A stretch of 39,681 nt of DNA from Spirochaetaceae bacterium (GTDB lineage Bacteria > Spirochaetota > Spirochaetia > Treponematales > Breznakiellaceae). The position numbers and the translations under genes were made by a program. Of this stretch, positions 6,726-14,380 are shown one piece after another. The notes under the pieces were generated by a model. It had not been told where the DNA came from. It searched no databases and worked only from the letters and a program-made list of their open reading frames with translations. The stretch covers positions 1 through 39,681 of the forward strand of contig JAITJI010000027.1 in the NCBI GenBank assembly GCA_031279015.1, read 5' to 3'. Each line of letters starts with the position of its first letter. The stretch's first letter is position 1.

Positions 6726-7784
6726 ATGAAAAAGAATAAAGATGTATCAACAGTAATACTGTTGACAGTTTTTCTGTTCATTTTGGCGGCAGCGCAGATA
6801 TTTGCCGCAGGCGGCTCCGATGGGAGGATAAAAAAAGACAGCGGCTTTTCAATCCTGGTCTACATAACCGGCATGGTCGCGGGGAGCCCCCCCTATGAGC
6901 TTCTGGCTGCGGGGGCGGAGAGTTTTGCCGCCGCCCATGATACGGTGCGGGTAAAGATCTACGAGGCGGGATTCAACCAGGCCGAATGGGAGGAACAGCT
7001 TACCTCCCTCGTGGCAAGCGGGGAATACGATCTGGTCCTCGGTTCAAATCCATCCTTGCCGGAGATCTGCGCCAGGGTGGGTGAAAAATTCCCCAATGTA
7101 CGATTCATCATCACCGATGCATGGTTTCCGGGAAACCCCCGGATAGCCACATGGCTCTACAATCAGTACGAACAGTCCTTCTACCTGGGTTACCTGGCAG
7201 GACTTATCACCACCGGTTCCCTGCGTTACGCCAATCCTGACAAACGGATAGGTTTCATCGCCGCCCAGGAATACCCTCTCCTCAACAACCACATGCTTCC
7301 CGGATTTCTTGATGGGGCGCGGCTCGTTGACCCCGGCATCACCCTTGACTTCCGGGTAGTGGGTAACTGGTTCGACGCAAACAAGGCTGCAGAACTCGCC
7401 GGGAGCATGATCGATGCAGGGGTCGATATTTTTGCCGTCATTGCCGGCGGCGCTGCCCAGGGGGTAATCAAGACCGCCCGGGAACGGGGCGCCTATGTGG
7501 TGTTTCACAACACCAATGAATACAAAAGCGCCCCGGGGATCATCCTGGGCTGCGGAGTCATGGAACAGAAAAAACTCGTGGAGGAAATCCTCGCCGAAGT
7601 CCTTGCGGGAACAGTACAATACGGCAGCGCCCGGCTCGTCGGCGCCGCCGATGGGTACCTGGGTTTTATCGCCAATGATCCCGGCTATACCGGTTATCTG
7701 CCCCAGGATATACAGGCCAAATTTAACGCCTTTATGGATGATATCCGGGCGGGGAAGATCCGGTATACCCTGCCCCCCCTCTGA
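6726..7784 (+). CDS. BMP family ABC transporter substrate-binding protein
   Basis: 352-residue periplasmic binding protein of the basic membrane protein (BMP/PnrA/TmpC) family, whose characterised members bind purine nucleosides. Signal peptide: MKKNKD, hydrophobic stretch VILLTVFLFILAAA, cleavage probably at IFAAG. No lipobox cysteine, unlike TmpC of T. pallidum, so it is probably soluble rather than a lipoprotein. Mature domain has the BMP order: YEAGFNQAEWEEQL, DLVLGSNPSLPEI, PNVRFIITDAW, YEQSFYLGYLAGL, RIGFIAAQEYP, DAGVDIFAVIAGGAAQGVI and VVFHNTNEY. ATG at 6726 has SD AAGGAAGGG; the longer open frame from 6573 only overlaps the kinase gene. Second gene of the operon. Confidence 0.92.
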   Translation: MKKNKDVSTVILLTVFLFILAAAQIFAAGGSDGRIKKDSGFSILVYITGMVAGSPPYELLAAGAESFAAAHDTVRVKIYEAGFNQAEWEEQLTSLVASGEYDLVLGSNPSLPEICARVGEKFPNVRFIITDAWFPGNPRIATWLYNQYEQSFYLGYLAGLITTGSLRYANPDKRIGFIAAQEYPLLNNHMLPGFLDGARLVDPGITLDFRVVGNWFDANKAAELAGSMIDAGVDIFAVIAGGAAQGVIKTARERGAYVVFHNTNEYKSAPGIILGCGVMEQKKLVEEILAEVLAGTVQYGSARLVGAADGYLGFIANDPGYTGYLPQDIQAKFNAFMDDIRAGKIRYTLPPL

Positions 7785-7795
7785 GGTTGAGAAGT

Positions 7796-9424
7796 TTGAC
7801 GAATCTCCTGGAGCCGGCGGACGGTCCCGGCGGACCGGAAAGATCTGCAATACCGGTGGTGGAACTGCGGAATATCACCAAGATCTACCCCGCAGACGGA
7901 TTCCGGGCAAACCACCTGGTATCCCTGGATCTCCGCAGGGGGGAGATCCTCTGCCTGGCCGGTGAAAATGGCGCGGGAAAAAGCACCCTGATGAGTATCC
8001 TCTACGGCCTTATCCCGCCAACATCGGGACAGATCTCCGTCAGGGGCAAGGCGGTGACCATCCATTCACCACTCCAGGCGAACCGGCTGGGCATCGGGAT
8101 GGTCCATCAGCATTTTATGCTATTCCCCGAATGTACCGTGGCTCAAAATGTGGTTATGGGAAGGGAACCCCTAAAATGGGGCATCTTTTACGATATCGCT
8201 ACGGCGAATCTCCGGGTGGAGGAGCTTATCCGGGGACATCATTTTTCCGTCAGGCCGCAGACACCGGTCAGGGAACTTACGGTTGGAGAGATGCAGCAGG
8301 TGGAGATCCTCAGGATGCTCTACCGGAATGCGGATATCCTCATCCTGGACGAACCTACGGCGGTATTGACGGATCAGGAAATCGACTCCCTCTTCCGGAC
8401 TCTCCGGACCCTTAGGGATTCGGGAAAGTCCCTGATCCTCATCACCCACAAGCTCAACGAAATCAAAGGTATCTCTGACCGGGTAGCGGTTATGCGCGCC
8501 GGGGAACTGATGGCGATCCGCAATACCGGGGATGTGGATGAAAATGAAATCGCCCGGCTCATGGTGGGACGGGAGGTGGATCTCCGGGTGGACCGGAACC
8601 GGAGGAAGCCCGCAGGAACCCGGCCGCTTATCAGCTTTGAGGATGTGACCGTAAAGAGCCGGAACCAGAAACGACCCCGGCTTATGGGGCTTAGCTTTAC
8701 CGTCCACCAGGGAGAGATCCTCGGCTTTGCCGGCGTTGGGGGAAACGGCCTTGGAGTGCTGGAGGCGGTGCTGGGGGGCTTTGTCCCCATCAGTTCCGGC
8801 CGGATCCGCTACCATGGCCGGGACATCGGCGGCCTCCATACGGAACAACTGCGCCGTCTGGGACTGGCATACGTTCCGGCAGACCGGCTTGCCGTGGGCA
8901 GCGCCCTGAATGCCGCCGTATGGGAGAATATCATCATCAACCGCCGCCGGGAATTTTTCCACCGGGGGTTTCTGGATTCCGCCGCCGTGGAGGAATTTAC
9001 CGGGAGGCTTTTCGGCCCTTACGGCATCGCGGGAAACCCGAACCTGCCCATGGGCGCCCTCTCGGGGGGGAACATCCAGAAAGTTATCCTCGCCCGGGAG
9101 ATCGATCAGTACCGGGACTACATCGTCTTTTCCGAGCCTGCCCGGGGTCTCGACATTGCGGCCAGCCGTTACGTCTACGAACAGATGGCAGAGCTTAGGG
9201 ATCGGGGCGCTGCGGTGATCCTCATATCATCAAACCCGGATGAAATTCTTGTCAACGCCGACCGGATTCTCATCTTCTACCGGGGGGCCATTGTGGCGGA
9301 GTTTGACGGTATCAAAGACCATATAGAAAACTCCGGCATAGCCGCCATAAAGGAAGAAATGGGGGCCTGTATGCTGGGGCTAAAATCCAGGAAAGGGGAA
9401 ACCCGGGAGGCTCTCCATGGCTGA
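7796..9424 (+). CDS. Double ABC-type ATPase of BMP nucleoside/sugar importer
   Basis: About 542-residue fused ATPase of the NupA/YufO/RbsA type, energising the two permeases downstream. First nucleotide-binding domain: Walker A GENGAGKST, Q-loop HQHFMLFPECTV, signature LTVGEMQQVEI (non-LSGGQ, as usual for this type), Walker B ILILDEPTAVLT, H-loop LITHK. Second domain: degenerate Walker A GVGGNGLGVLE, signature LSGGNIQKVILARE, and YIVFSEPARGLD, in which the Walker B Asp is replaced. The degenerate second site is common in this subfamily. Start is uncertain: TTG at 7796 has GAGG nine bases upstream; an in-frame TTG at 7787 lies 2 nt after the BMP stop with poorer SD spacing. The 3' end overlaps the first permease by 8 nt. 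Confidence 0.93.
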   Translation: MTNLLEPADGPGGPERSAIPVVELRNITKIYPADGFRANHLVSLDLRRGEILCLAGENGAGKSTLMSILYGLIPPTSGQISVRGKAVTIHSPLQANRLGIGMVHQHFMLFPECTVAQNVVMGREPLKWGIFYDIATANLRVEELIRGHHFSVRPQTPVRELTVGEMQQVEILRMLYRNADILILDEPTAVLTDQEIDSLFRTLRTLRDSGKSLILITHKLNEIKGISDRVAVMRAGELMAIRNTGDVDENEIARLMVGREVDLRVDRNRRKPAGTRPLISFEDVTVKSRNQKRPRLMGLSFTVHQGEILGFAGVGGNGLGVLEAVLGGFVPISSGRIRYHGRDIGGLHTEQLRRLGLAYVPADRLAVGSALNAAVWENIIINRRREFFHRGFLDSAAVEEFTGRLFGPYGIAGNPNLPMGALSGGNIQKVILAREIDQYRDYIVFSEPARGLDIAASRYVYEQMAELRDRGAAVILISSNPDEILVNADRILIFYRGAIVAEFDGIKDHIENSGIAAIKEEMGACMLGLKSRKGETREALHG

Positions 9425-10511
9425 ATCCCCTGCCCCTGCCGGCAGGAATTCCGCTCCGGGCCGGGTCTTCAGGCGCTTTGCAGCCTCTTCCGGCGGGCTC
9501 CTTCTGGTCCTCCTCATAGCCCTGGCCGTTATGACTCTCCTGGCGCTGCTGTTAAGCAGTGATCCCGGAAGGACACTCACGTTCTTCTTCCTTGGGCCTC
9601 TGCGGAACACCTACTATTTCGGCAACATGCTCAACAGCGCCATTCCCCTCATCTTTGGAGGGCTTGGGGTATCCATCGCCATGCTGGGGGGCAATTTTAA
9701 CCTAGGCGGGGAAGGGCAGGTCTACACCGGGGCCTTTGTCACCACCATCACGGCGCTGGCCCTTTCCCCCCTGGCCCGGCCGGGCCTTCCGGGTATCCCG
9801 GCGGCCATCCTTGCCCTCGGCGCAGGGGCCTTCCTCTCCGGCAGTATGGCGGGGCTTTCCGCCTTTCTCAAGGTAAAGTGGAGGACCAACGAACTTATCA
9901 CCAGCTTCCTCCTGTCCAATGCCATGATCCTTATCGTCAATTACTGCGTTACCGGTCCCTTCCTGGACCTGGATACAAACCTCCAGTCTACCCGGAAGGT
10001 AGCCCCGGCTTTCAGGCTGCCCCTAATCCTCCCTCCCTCAAACCTCAGCGCCGCCTTGTTTTTTGCCCTTATTATGGTTGTTCTGGTCCGGATATTCCTC
10101 TTCAAAACCAGGGCAGGCTACGAGATCCGGCTCTGCGGCTTAAACGATATGTTTGCAAAATATGGGGGAATCAACACGGGGTGGAACGCTGTCCTGTCGA
10201 TGTTCCTGTCCGGGGCCCTCTACGGGCTTGGCGGGGGCATGGCAATCTTTGGGACCTACTACGGAACGATAAAGGAATTTTCTTCGGGGATGGGATGGAA
10301 CGGCCTGGCGGTGGCCCTCATCGCCCGGTCAAGTCCCGGGGGAGTGATCCCTGCGGCGATATTCTTTGCCTGGATAGGCTCCGGCGTCCGGATGGCAATG
10401 CAGTTCTCCGATGTGACTATTGAACTCGCATCCATTGTTCAATCGGTGGTGTTCTTCCTGGTCACAAGCCGGACTATCCAGGGTCTCTTCCGGAAAGAGA
10501 AGGCGCTCTGA
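9417..10511 (+). CDS. ABC transporter permease (BMP-type importer, subunit 1)
   Basis: 364-residue inner-membrane permease of the BPD_transp_2 / NupP-YufP type. Several hydrophobic helices are visible, including LLLVLLIALAVMTLLALLL (about 28-46), with the family segment GGLGVSIAMLGGNFNLGGEGQ and, later, GMGWNGLAVALIARSSP, which resembles the cytoplasmic loop contacting the ATPase. It forms a heterodimeric channel with the next gene product. Starts inside the ATPase gene (ATG overlapping GGC TGA) and ends in a TGATG overlap with the next permease, so translation is coupled. Confidence 0.92.
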   Translation: MAESPAPAGRNSAPGRVFRRFAASSGGLLLVLLIALAVMTLLALLLSSDPGRTLTFFFLGPLRNTYYFGNMLNSAIPLIFGGLGVSIAMLGGNFNLGGEGQVYTGAFVTTITALALSPLARPGLPGIPAAILALGAGAFLSGSMAGLSAFLKVKWRTNELITSFLLSNAMILIVNYCVTGPFLDLDTNLQSTRKVAPAFRLPLILPPSNLSAALFFALIMVVLVRIFLFKTRAGYEIRLCGLNDMFAKYGGINTGWNAVLSMFLSGALYGLGGGMAIFGTYYGTIKEFSSGMGWNGLAVALIARSSPGGVIPAAIFFAWIGSGVRMAMQFSDVTIELASIVQSVVFFLVTSRTIQGLFRKEKAL

Positions 10512-11413
10512 TGGACTACCGGTTTCCCCTGCTCCACAGCGCAGTTACCATCATGACCCCCCTGCTCCTTGCCGCCTCGGGGGGGCTCTTCACCGAACTT
10601 GCGGGAACGCTCAACATCGCCCTGGAAGGGCTCCTCCTTACCGGGGCCTTTGCCGCCATCGTCTGCGCCCATTTTTCAGGCAGCATCCTTGGGGGAGTCC
10701 TGGGGGCAATCTGTTCTTCCCTGATCCTCTCGGCCTTCCTCGGCCTTGTCACCCTCAAACTCAGAGCCAATGTCTTTATAGCGGGCCTGGCGGCAAATCT
10801 CTTTGCATCGGGACTTACCGTGGTCCTCTCCTTCCGCCTCTTTGGCACCCGGGGGGTAACGGTCTTTAACAACATCCCCCCCCTCAGGACTATCACCCTG
10901 CCGGTCATTGACAGGATCCCCATTGTGGGGGACCTCCTTTCCGGTCACTCCTGGTTCGTCTACCTGGCCTGGGCGCTCCTCCTTGTGGGCCAAATCGTCC
11001 TCTCCCGGACCCCCTTTGGCTTCCGCCTGCGGGCCTGTGAAGGCCACGCCCAGGCCCTGGTCTCCATGGGCCTGAAACCCGGCGCCTACCGCTTTGCCGC
11101 CTTCCTCATCTCAGGCCTCAGCTGCGGCATCGGCGGCTCCTTCCTCACCCTCAACCTCGGAGCCTTTGTGCCCAACATCTCCTCGGGCAAGGGCTGGATA
11201 GCCCTGGTGGTGATCTTCCTGGGTAACCGCCGGCCCCAGGGCATCTTTGCCGCCGCCCTGGTCTTTGGCCTGGCCGAAGCCTTTTCAAACTATGCCCAGG
11301 GCAGCCTGAATGTCCCGGCAGACTTCATCCTCGCCATCCCCTACCTCTTCACCCTCCTCTTGATGACGATTGTTTCTATCTTCTCCAGAAAAGACGGGAG
11401 AGGCCGGGAATAA
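10511..11413 (+). CDS. ABC transporter permease (BMP-type importer, subunit 2)
   Basis: 300-residue permease of the NupQ/YufQ type. Many hydrophobic helices; family segments LFTELAGTLNIALEGLLL near the N-terminus, LRANVFIAGLAANLFASGL, FGFRLRACEGHAQALVSMG and SSGKGWIALVVIFLGNRRP (ATPase-coupling region). Last gene of the five-gene operon; it ends 19 nt from the convergent ogt stop and no terminator hairpin with a T-tract is visible there. Confidence 0.92.
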   Translation: MDYRFPLLHSAVTIMTPLLLAASGGLFTELAGTLNIALEGLLLTGAFAAIVCAHFSGSILGGVLGAICSSLILSAFLGLVTLKLRANVFIAGLAANLFASGLTVVLSFRLFGTRGVTVFNNIPPLRTITLPVIDRIPIVGDLLSGHSWFVYLAWALLLVGQIVLSRTPFGFRLRACEGHAQALVSMGLKPGAYRFAAFLISGLSCGIGGSFLTLNLGAFVPNISSGKGWIALVVIFLGNRRPQGIFAAALVFGLAEAFSNYAQGSLNVPADFILAIPYLFTLLLMTIVSIFSRKDGRGRE

Positions 11414-11432
11414 CGGAAACAGCAGGCCCCCG

Positions 11433-11951
11433 CTATGCCCGGTTTGGCCGCAGGGGTGAAACTAAATATGTCCCTTCAAGCTCCAGAAGGGCCTTTTTCC
11501 GGTAAATACCCCCTGCATAACCGGTCAGGGATCCCCGGAAACCTACCACCCGGTGGCAGGGGATCACTATGGAGAGGGGGTTGCGGCCCACCGCGCCGCC
11601 TACAGCCCGGGCGGACATGACCGGCCGTTTCCGCTTAAGGGCGATCTGCTCTGCTATCGCCCCATAGGTACTCAGCCCTCCGTAGGGGATCGCAAGAAGC
11701 ATGTCCCACACAGATCTCTGAAAATCCGTACCCCGGGGATCGATACGAAGGGAAAAATGGAGGTTCCGGCCGGCAAAATACTCCCCCAGCCATGCATACA
11801 GATCTATAAAAAGGGAATTCTCCTCCACGGGAATCCATTCACCTGTCCGGGGAGGATGCTTCTGACCAACAAACCACAATCCGGTAAGGGCCTCATCTTC
11901 AGCCGATGCCATCATAGTTCCCAAAGGAGTTTCAAAACTGCAAGAATACAC
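11433..11951 (-). CDS. ogt: Methylated-DNA--protein-cysteine methyltransferase
   Basis: 172-residue suicide DNA-repair protein that transfers the methyl group of O6-methylguanine to its own cysteine. Seen: N-terminal ribonuclease-H-like part (CSFETPLGTMMAS), then FQRSVWDMLLAIPYG, STYGAIAE, ARAVGGAVGRNPLSIVIPCHRVVG with acceptor Cys132 in PCHRV, and TGYAGGIYRKKALLELEG at the C-terminus. All DNA-binding and active-site motifs are present. Start codon is GTG at 11951 with a G-rich SD-like run upstream. No Ada N-terminal domain, so this is the constitutive Ogt/MGMT form. Confidence 0.95.
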   Translation of the reverse strand: MYSCSFETPLGTMMASAEDEALTGLWFVGQKHPPRTGEWIPVEENSLFIDLYAWLGEYFAGRNLHFSLRIDPRGTDFQRSVWDMLLAIPYGGLSTYGAIAEQIALKRKRPVMSARAVGGAVGRNPLSIVIPCHRVVGFRGSLTGYAGGIYRKKALLELEGTYLVSPLRPNRA

Positions 11952-12016
11952 CGATCCACCCCCCCCAACGCCGGATACGGCATCCTATGGCATTTTATTC
12001 TTATGCGGATCCTTAG

Positions 12017-12193
12017 CTATTTGTACATCTGCTGTTGAATATCATCGGTTGTGTACAGGGTTCCCAAATCTTCCCAGGCCGGCTCACGGGTTTGAGCGTT
12101 GGAAAGATAAGCCAAAGCGCCTGCATAGGTCGCAAAGCTCTTTATCGATTTTTCATTCACAATCCGCCACAGTCCGCCAATAAACCGAATCAT
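12017..12193 (-). CDS. Small unknown protein (58 aa)
   Basis: 58-residue protein not recognised. It begins MIRFIGGLWRIVNEK and is mixed hydrophilic/aromatic with SFATYAGALAYLS in the middle; no signal peptide, membrane helix or cysteine. Supported as a real gene by a perfect SD (AAAGGAG, 7 nt before ATG 12193) and by a promoter 58-86 nt upstream. The frame is open to an ATG at 12250, but that codon would sit at the -10 element, so the shorter start is chosen. It stands alone between ogt and the DUF72 gene in an AT-rich pocket. Confidence 0.6.
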   Translation of the reverse strand: MIRFIGGLWRIVNEKSIKSFATYAGALAYLSNAQTREPAWEDLGTLYTTDDIQQQMYK

Positions 12194-12250
12194 ACCATAA
12201 CTCCTTTGAGCCGGTTCCAGGATCTGGCATTCCGGAACTGCCTCATTCAT

Positions 12251-12279
12251 ACCATATTGTATAAAACACGCTTAGTCAA
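12251..12279 (-). promoter_or_regulatory. Candidate promoter of the 58-aa gene
   Basis: Minus-strand TTGACT (12279-12274), 17-bp spacer, TATGGT (12256-12251). Predicted start near 12244 gives a 5' leader of about 50 nt. A 7-bp inverted repeat GCTTCAA / TTGAAGC lies just upstream (12293-12314). Confidence 0.5.
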
Positions 12280-12401
12280 GGGATCGGCAGGGCTTCAAAA
12301 GACGGCTTGAAGCGTCTACCGGAGGGCCAAACAGCCCGATGACACGGTACAGGTTCCCCTGATCATTCTCCCAAACAGGGGCATACAATCCGGCGATGCG
12401 C

Positions 12402-13304
12402 TCAAGCTTCCGGTTTATTAGCGGGTACGCCGGGGGGAGCGGCCGGGAACATTCCCGGCAGTACCCCGTGCTTTACATCCTTTCCCTCCCCGCCATGCCA
12501 TAAACCTGCTTTTTTCAGAATTTTTTCCAGGCTTAGCGCGTTTTTAGCCGCCTTCCCTTTTGGATGATTGTTAAAGTACACCAAAATCCGCCGAGCCTGT
12601 TCCCCTATCCCTTTAATCCGGTCCGCCCACGCCTCAAGCTCCCGGTCCCCATAGAGATAATCGTACCGCGCCGCCCCATCGGAGCCCCACCAGGTTTCTT
12701 TATTCCGCCCATGAAGCCGGATATAGGCCGTGTCCGCCGTAACCACATCCATCAGCGGCGGAAGCCCCCGGAGCTCCGGCATATCCAGGGCTACCAGCGG
12801 AACCCCCCGGTCTTTCATCCCCTCAATAACCCGCCCGGTGTACCAGTCCGCCTTCCTAAACTCCACCGCCGCCGGAACGCCCTCAAAACATTTCAGCAAC
12901 TTATCCAGATACCGCCTGTTTTCTCCCTCATACCCGAACTGATAGGGAAACTGGAACAACACCGCCTCAAGCCGCCCCGCAGGAAACCCCGGCAAAGGCT
13001 CCCGCAGAGGGGCAATCGCTTCCAGGTACTGTTTCGCCACATCGGGCCACCGTACCGGGTCTATCTTATGGGTAAGCCCCTGAAAGGCTTTTATCGAAAA
13101 AGTAACACGGGGCCCCCCGTCAAGGAGCATTTTCGCCAGGTTTTCAGCCTTCGGCATGGCATAAAAGGAAAAATCCAGTTCCACCGTGGGGAACAGCCCG
13201 GCATAACAGGCCAGATAAGCCCCCGGCTTCGTCCCCGCAGGGTACACCGGCCCCACCCATTCGTGGTACGAATACCCGCAGGTGCCGATTAAAATGTCCG
13301 CCAT
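12402..13304 (-). CDS. DUF72 family protein (YecE-like)
   Basis: 300-residue DUF72 protein with a TIM-barrel-like fold; biochemical role unknown. Seen: family N-terminus ILIGTCGYSYHEWVGPVYP, FPTVELDFSFYAMP, FSIKAFQGLTH, AVLFQFPYQFGY, AAVEFRKADWY, YIRLHGRNKETWWGSDGAARYDY and ILVYFNNHPKGKAAKNAL, which includes the typical FNNH motif. The start is set at ATG 13304 because family members begin a few residues before IGTxGYSY. An in-frame GTG at 13343, overlapping the stop of the upstream acetyltransferase gene, is an alternative and would suit translational coupling. Probably co-transcribed with the acetyltransferase gene. Confidence 0.9.
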   Translation of the reverse strand: MADILIGTCGYSYHEWVGPVYPAGTKPGAYLACYAGLFPTVELDFSFYAMPKAENLAKMLLDGGPRVTFSIKAFQGLTHKIDPVRWPDVAKQYLEAIAPLREPLPGFPAGRLEAVLFQFPYQFGYEGENRRYLDKLLKCFEGVPAAVEFRKADWYTGRVIEGMKDRGVPLVALDMPELRGLPPLMDVVTADTAYIRLHGRNKETWWGSDGAARYDYLYGDRELEAWADRIKGIGEQARRILVYFNNHPKGKAAKNALSLEKILKKAGLWHGGEGKDVKHGVLPGMFPAAPPGVPANKPEA

Positions 13305-13333
13305 GTGTATACCATGAGGACTGTGAATCCGGA

Positions 13334-13942
13334 TTACTCCCACACGTCCAGTTCCCTGTTTTTGAAAAAGTATTTTTTATCTTTTTCTCCAATTTCGCGG
13401 ATAACCCGGCAGGGAACGCCAAGCGCAACGACATTTGCGGGAATATCTTTTGTAACAACGCTTCCGGCTCCTATTACGGAATTATCGCCTATGTTTATAC
13501 CGGGAAGTATCTGGATGCTGGAACCAATCCAAACGTTTCTGCCGATATGCACCGGCAAATTGTATACATAATGGTTTTCCCGCAATACCGGCAATATGGG
13601 ATGCCCCGATGTGGCGATCACCACGTTAGGAGCGATCATGCAATAGTCCCCTATGTAGATATGCTCGTCATCCACCATAGTCAAATTCGAGTTGCAATAG
13701 ATGCCTTGCCCAAAATGTACATGATGCCCGCCCCAATTCGCCTGTACGGGCGTCTCAATGTGGCAGCCTTCGCCAATTTCGGCAAACATCTCCTTAAGAA
13801 TTTTTTGCCGTTTATCCTGTTCCGTCGGCCTTGTGAGATTGTATTCGTAGAGCTTTTCCTGAAATTCAAGCTGGTTTCCCGTGATTGCCGGATCGTCATA
13901 ATGATACGGCAATCCTTTCAGCTTTCTTTCGTTATTGGTCAT
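13334..13942 (-). CDS. Maltose/galactoside O-acetyltransferase family protein
   Basis: 202-residue hexapeptide-repeat (left-handed beta-helix) acetyltransferase of the Maa/LacA/NodL group, which moves acetyl from acetyl-CoA to a sugar hydroxyl. Seen: Maa N-terminal domain (LEFQEKLYEYNLTRP), catalytic segment QANWGGHHVHFGQG, NLTMVDDEHIYIGD, VVIATSGHP with the active-site-position His, HIGRNVWIGSSIQILPG, and IGAGSVVTKDIPANVVALGVP. SD AAGAGGA precedes the ATG at 13942. The gene is visibly less GC-rich than its neighbours and lies in an AT-rich stretch up to the tRNA, which may reflect acquisition by transfer. Confidence 0.93.
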   Translation of the reverse strand: MTNNERKLKGLPYHYDDPAITGNQLEFQEKLYEYNLTRPTEQDKRQKILKEMFAEIGEGCHIETPVQANWGGHHVHFGQGIYCNSNLTMVDDEHIYIGDYCMIAPNVVIATSGHPILPVLRENHYVYNLPVHIGRNVWIGSSIQILPGINIGDNSVIGAGSVVTKDIPANVVALGVPCRVIREIGEKDKKYFFKNRELDVWE

Positions 13943-14248
13943 AGGATGATCCTCTTGTATAGGTAGTAATCCACGATACTCTTAATTTATGGTATTGCCT
14001 ATCATTATATTCTCTTTTTTTTATAACTATCGTATTTTTTCCTGGTACAATTTATCAATAGAAATGAGAGCATGAGCATCGGTGATGCAGCCTTAGCTTC
14101 AGGATTTTCCAATCGATTCAAGATATTGGTTAGCCGGTGAATGCCTGAGTATCAAACGACCCATGATCCGTTCTTTTGAACACTGAAGAAGGACTTCCAC
14201 TGCCGGTCAGTTCATAACTAATTTCTTACAACATAAGGAATTACACTT
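13943..14248. other. 306-bp intergenic region without recognised gene
   Basis: AT-rich spacer between the acetyltransferase gene and tRNA-fMet. Both strands contain frequent stops; no coding homology recognised. It must hold the acetyltransferase promoter and the tRNA 3' trailer. A weak CCAAT/ATTGG inverted repeat is near 14109-14130. It adjoins a tRNA gene, a common integration site, but no direct repeat or integrase was found. Confidence 0.5.
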
Positions 14249-14321
14249 TAGCAGAGCCAGGACTCGAACCTGGGACCTCCGGGTTATGAGCCCGACGAGC
14301 TGCCAACTGCTCTACTCTGCG
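14249..14321 (-). tRNA. Initiator tRNA-fMet (CAT)
   Basis: Cloverleaf: acceptor CGCAGAG / CTCTGCT, D-stem GAGC/GCTC, anticodon loop CTCATAA (CAT at 14286-14288), T-arm CCAGG-TTCGAGT-CCTGG. Initiator features: position 1 C opposite 72 T (unpaired first pair), three G-C pairs at the base of the anticodon stem (GGG/CCC), and an A11-T24 pair. CCA is not encoded (the 3' end reads A then AAG). The mismatch is C1-U72 rather than the common C1-A72. Confidence 0.93.
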
Positions 14322-14333
14322 TTGATGTATTAA

Positions 14334-14362
14334 AATATAATACAATCCAGGAAAAATGTCAA
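14334..14362 (-). promoter_or_regulatory. Promoter of tRNA-fMet
   Basis: Minus-strand TTGACA (14362-14357), 17-bp spacer, TATATT (14339-14334), ending 12 nt before the mature tRNA. Near-perfect consensus, identical in its two hexamers and spacing to the promoter at 5118-5146. Confidence 0.8.
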
Positions 14363-14380
14363 TAGGCTGTAGTCGATTTA

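Noticed and set aside
12272-12400. Open stretch on the minus strand reading LYAPVWENDQGNLYRVIGLFG
   Set aside because: Looks protein-like but has no ATG/GTG start or SD, is about 43 codons, and no family is recognised; could be a remnant.
13334-13343. GTG 13343 as start of the DUF72 protein
   Set aside because: Possible by coupling, but adds 13 residues before the family's normal N-terminus; kept as alternative only.
14100-14250. Possible mobile-element remnant next to the tRNA
   Set aside because: Translated both strands by eye; no transposase or integrase motif and no repeat of the tRNA end.
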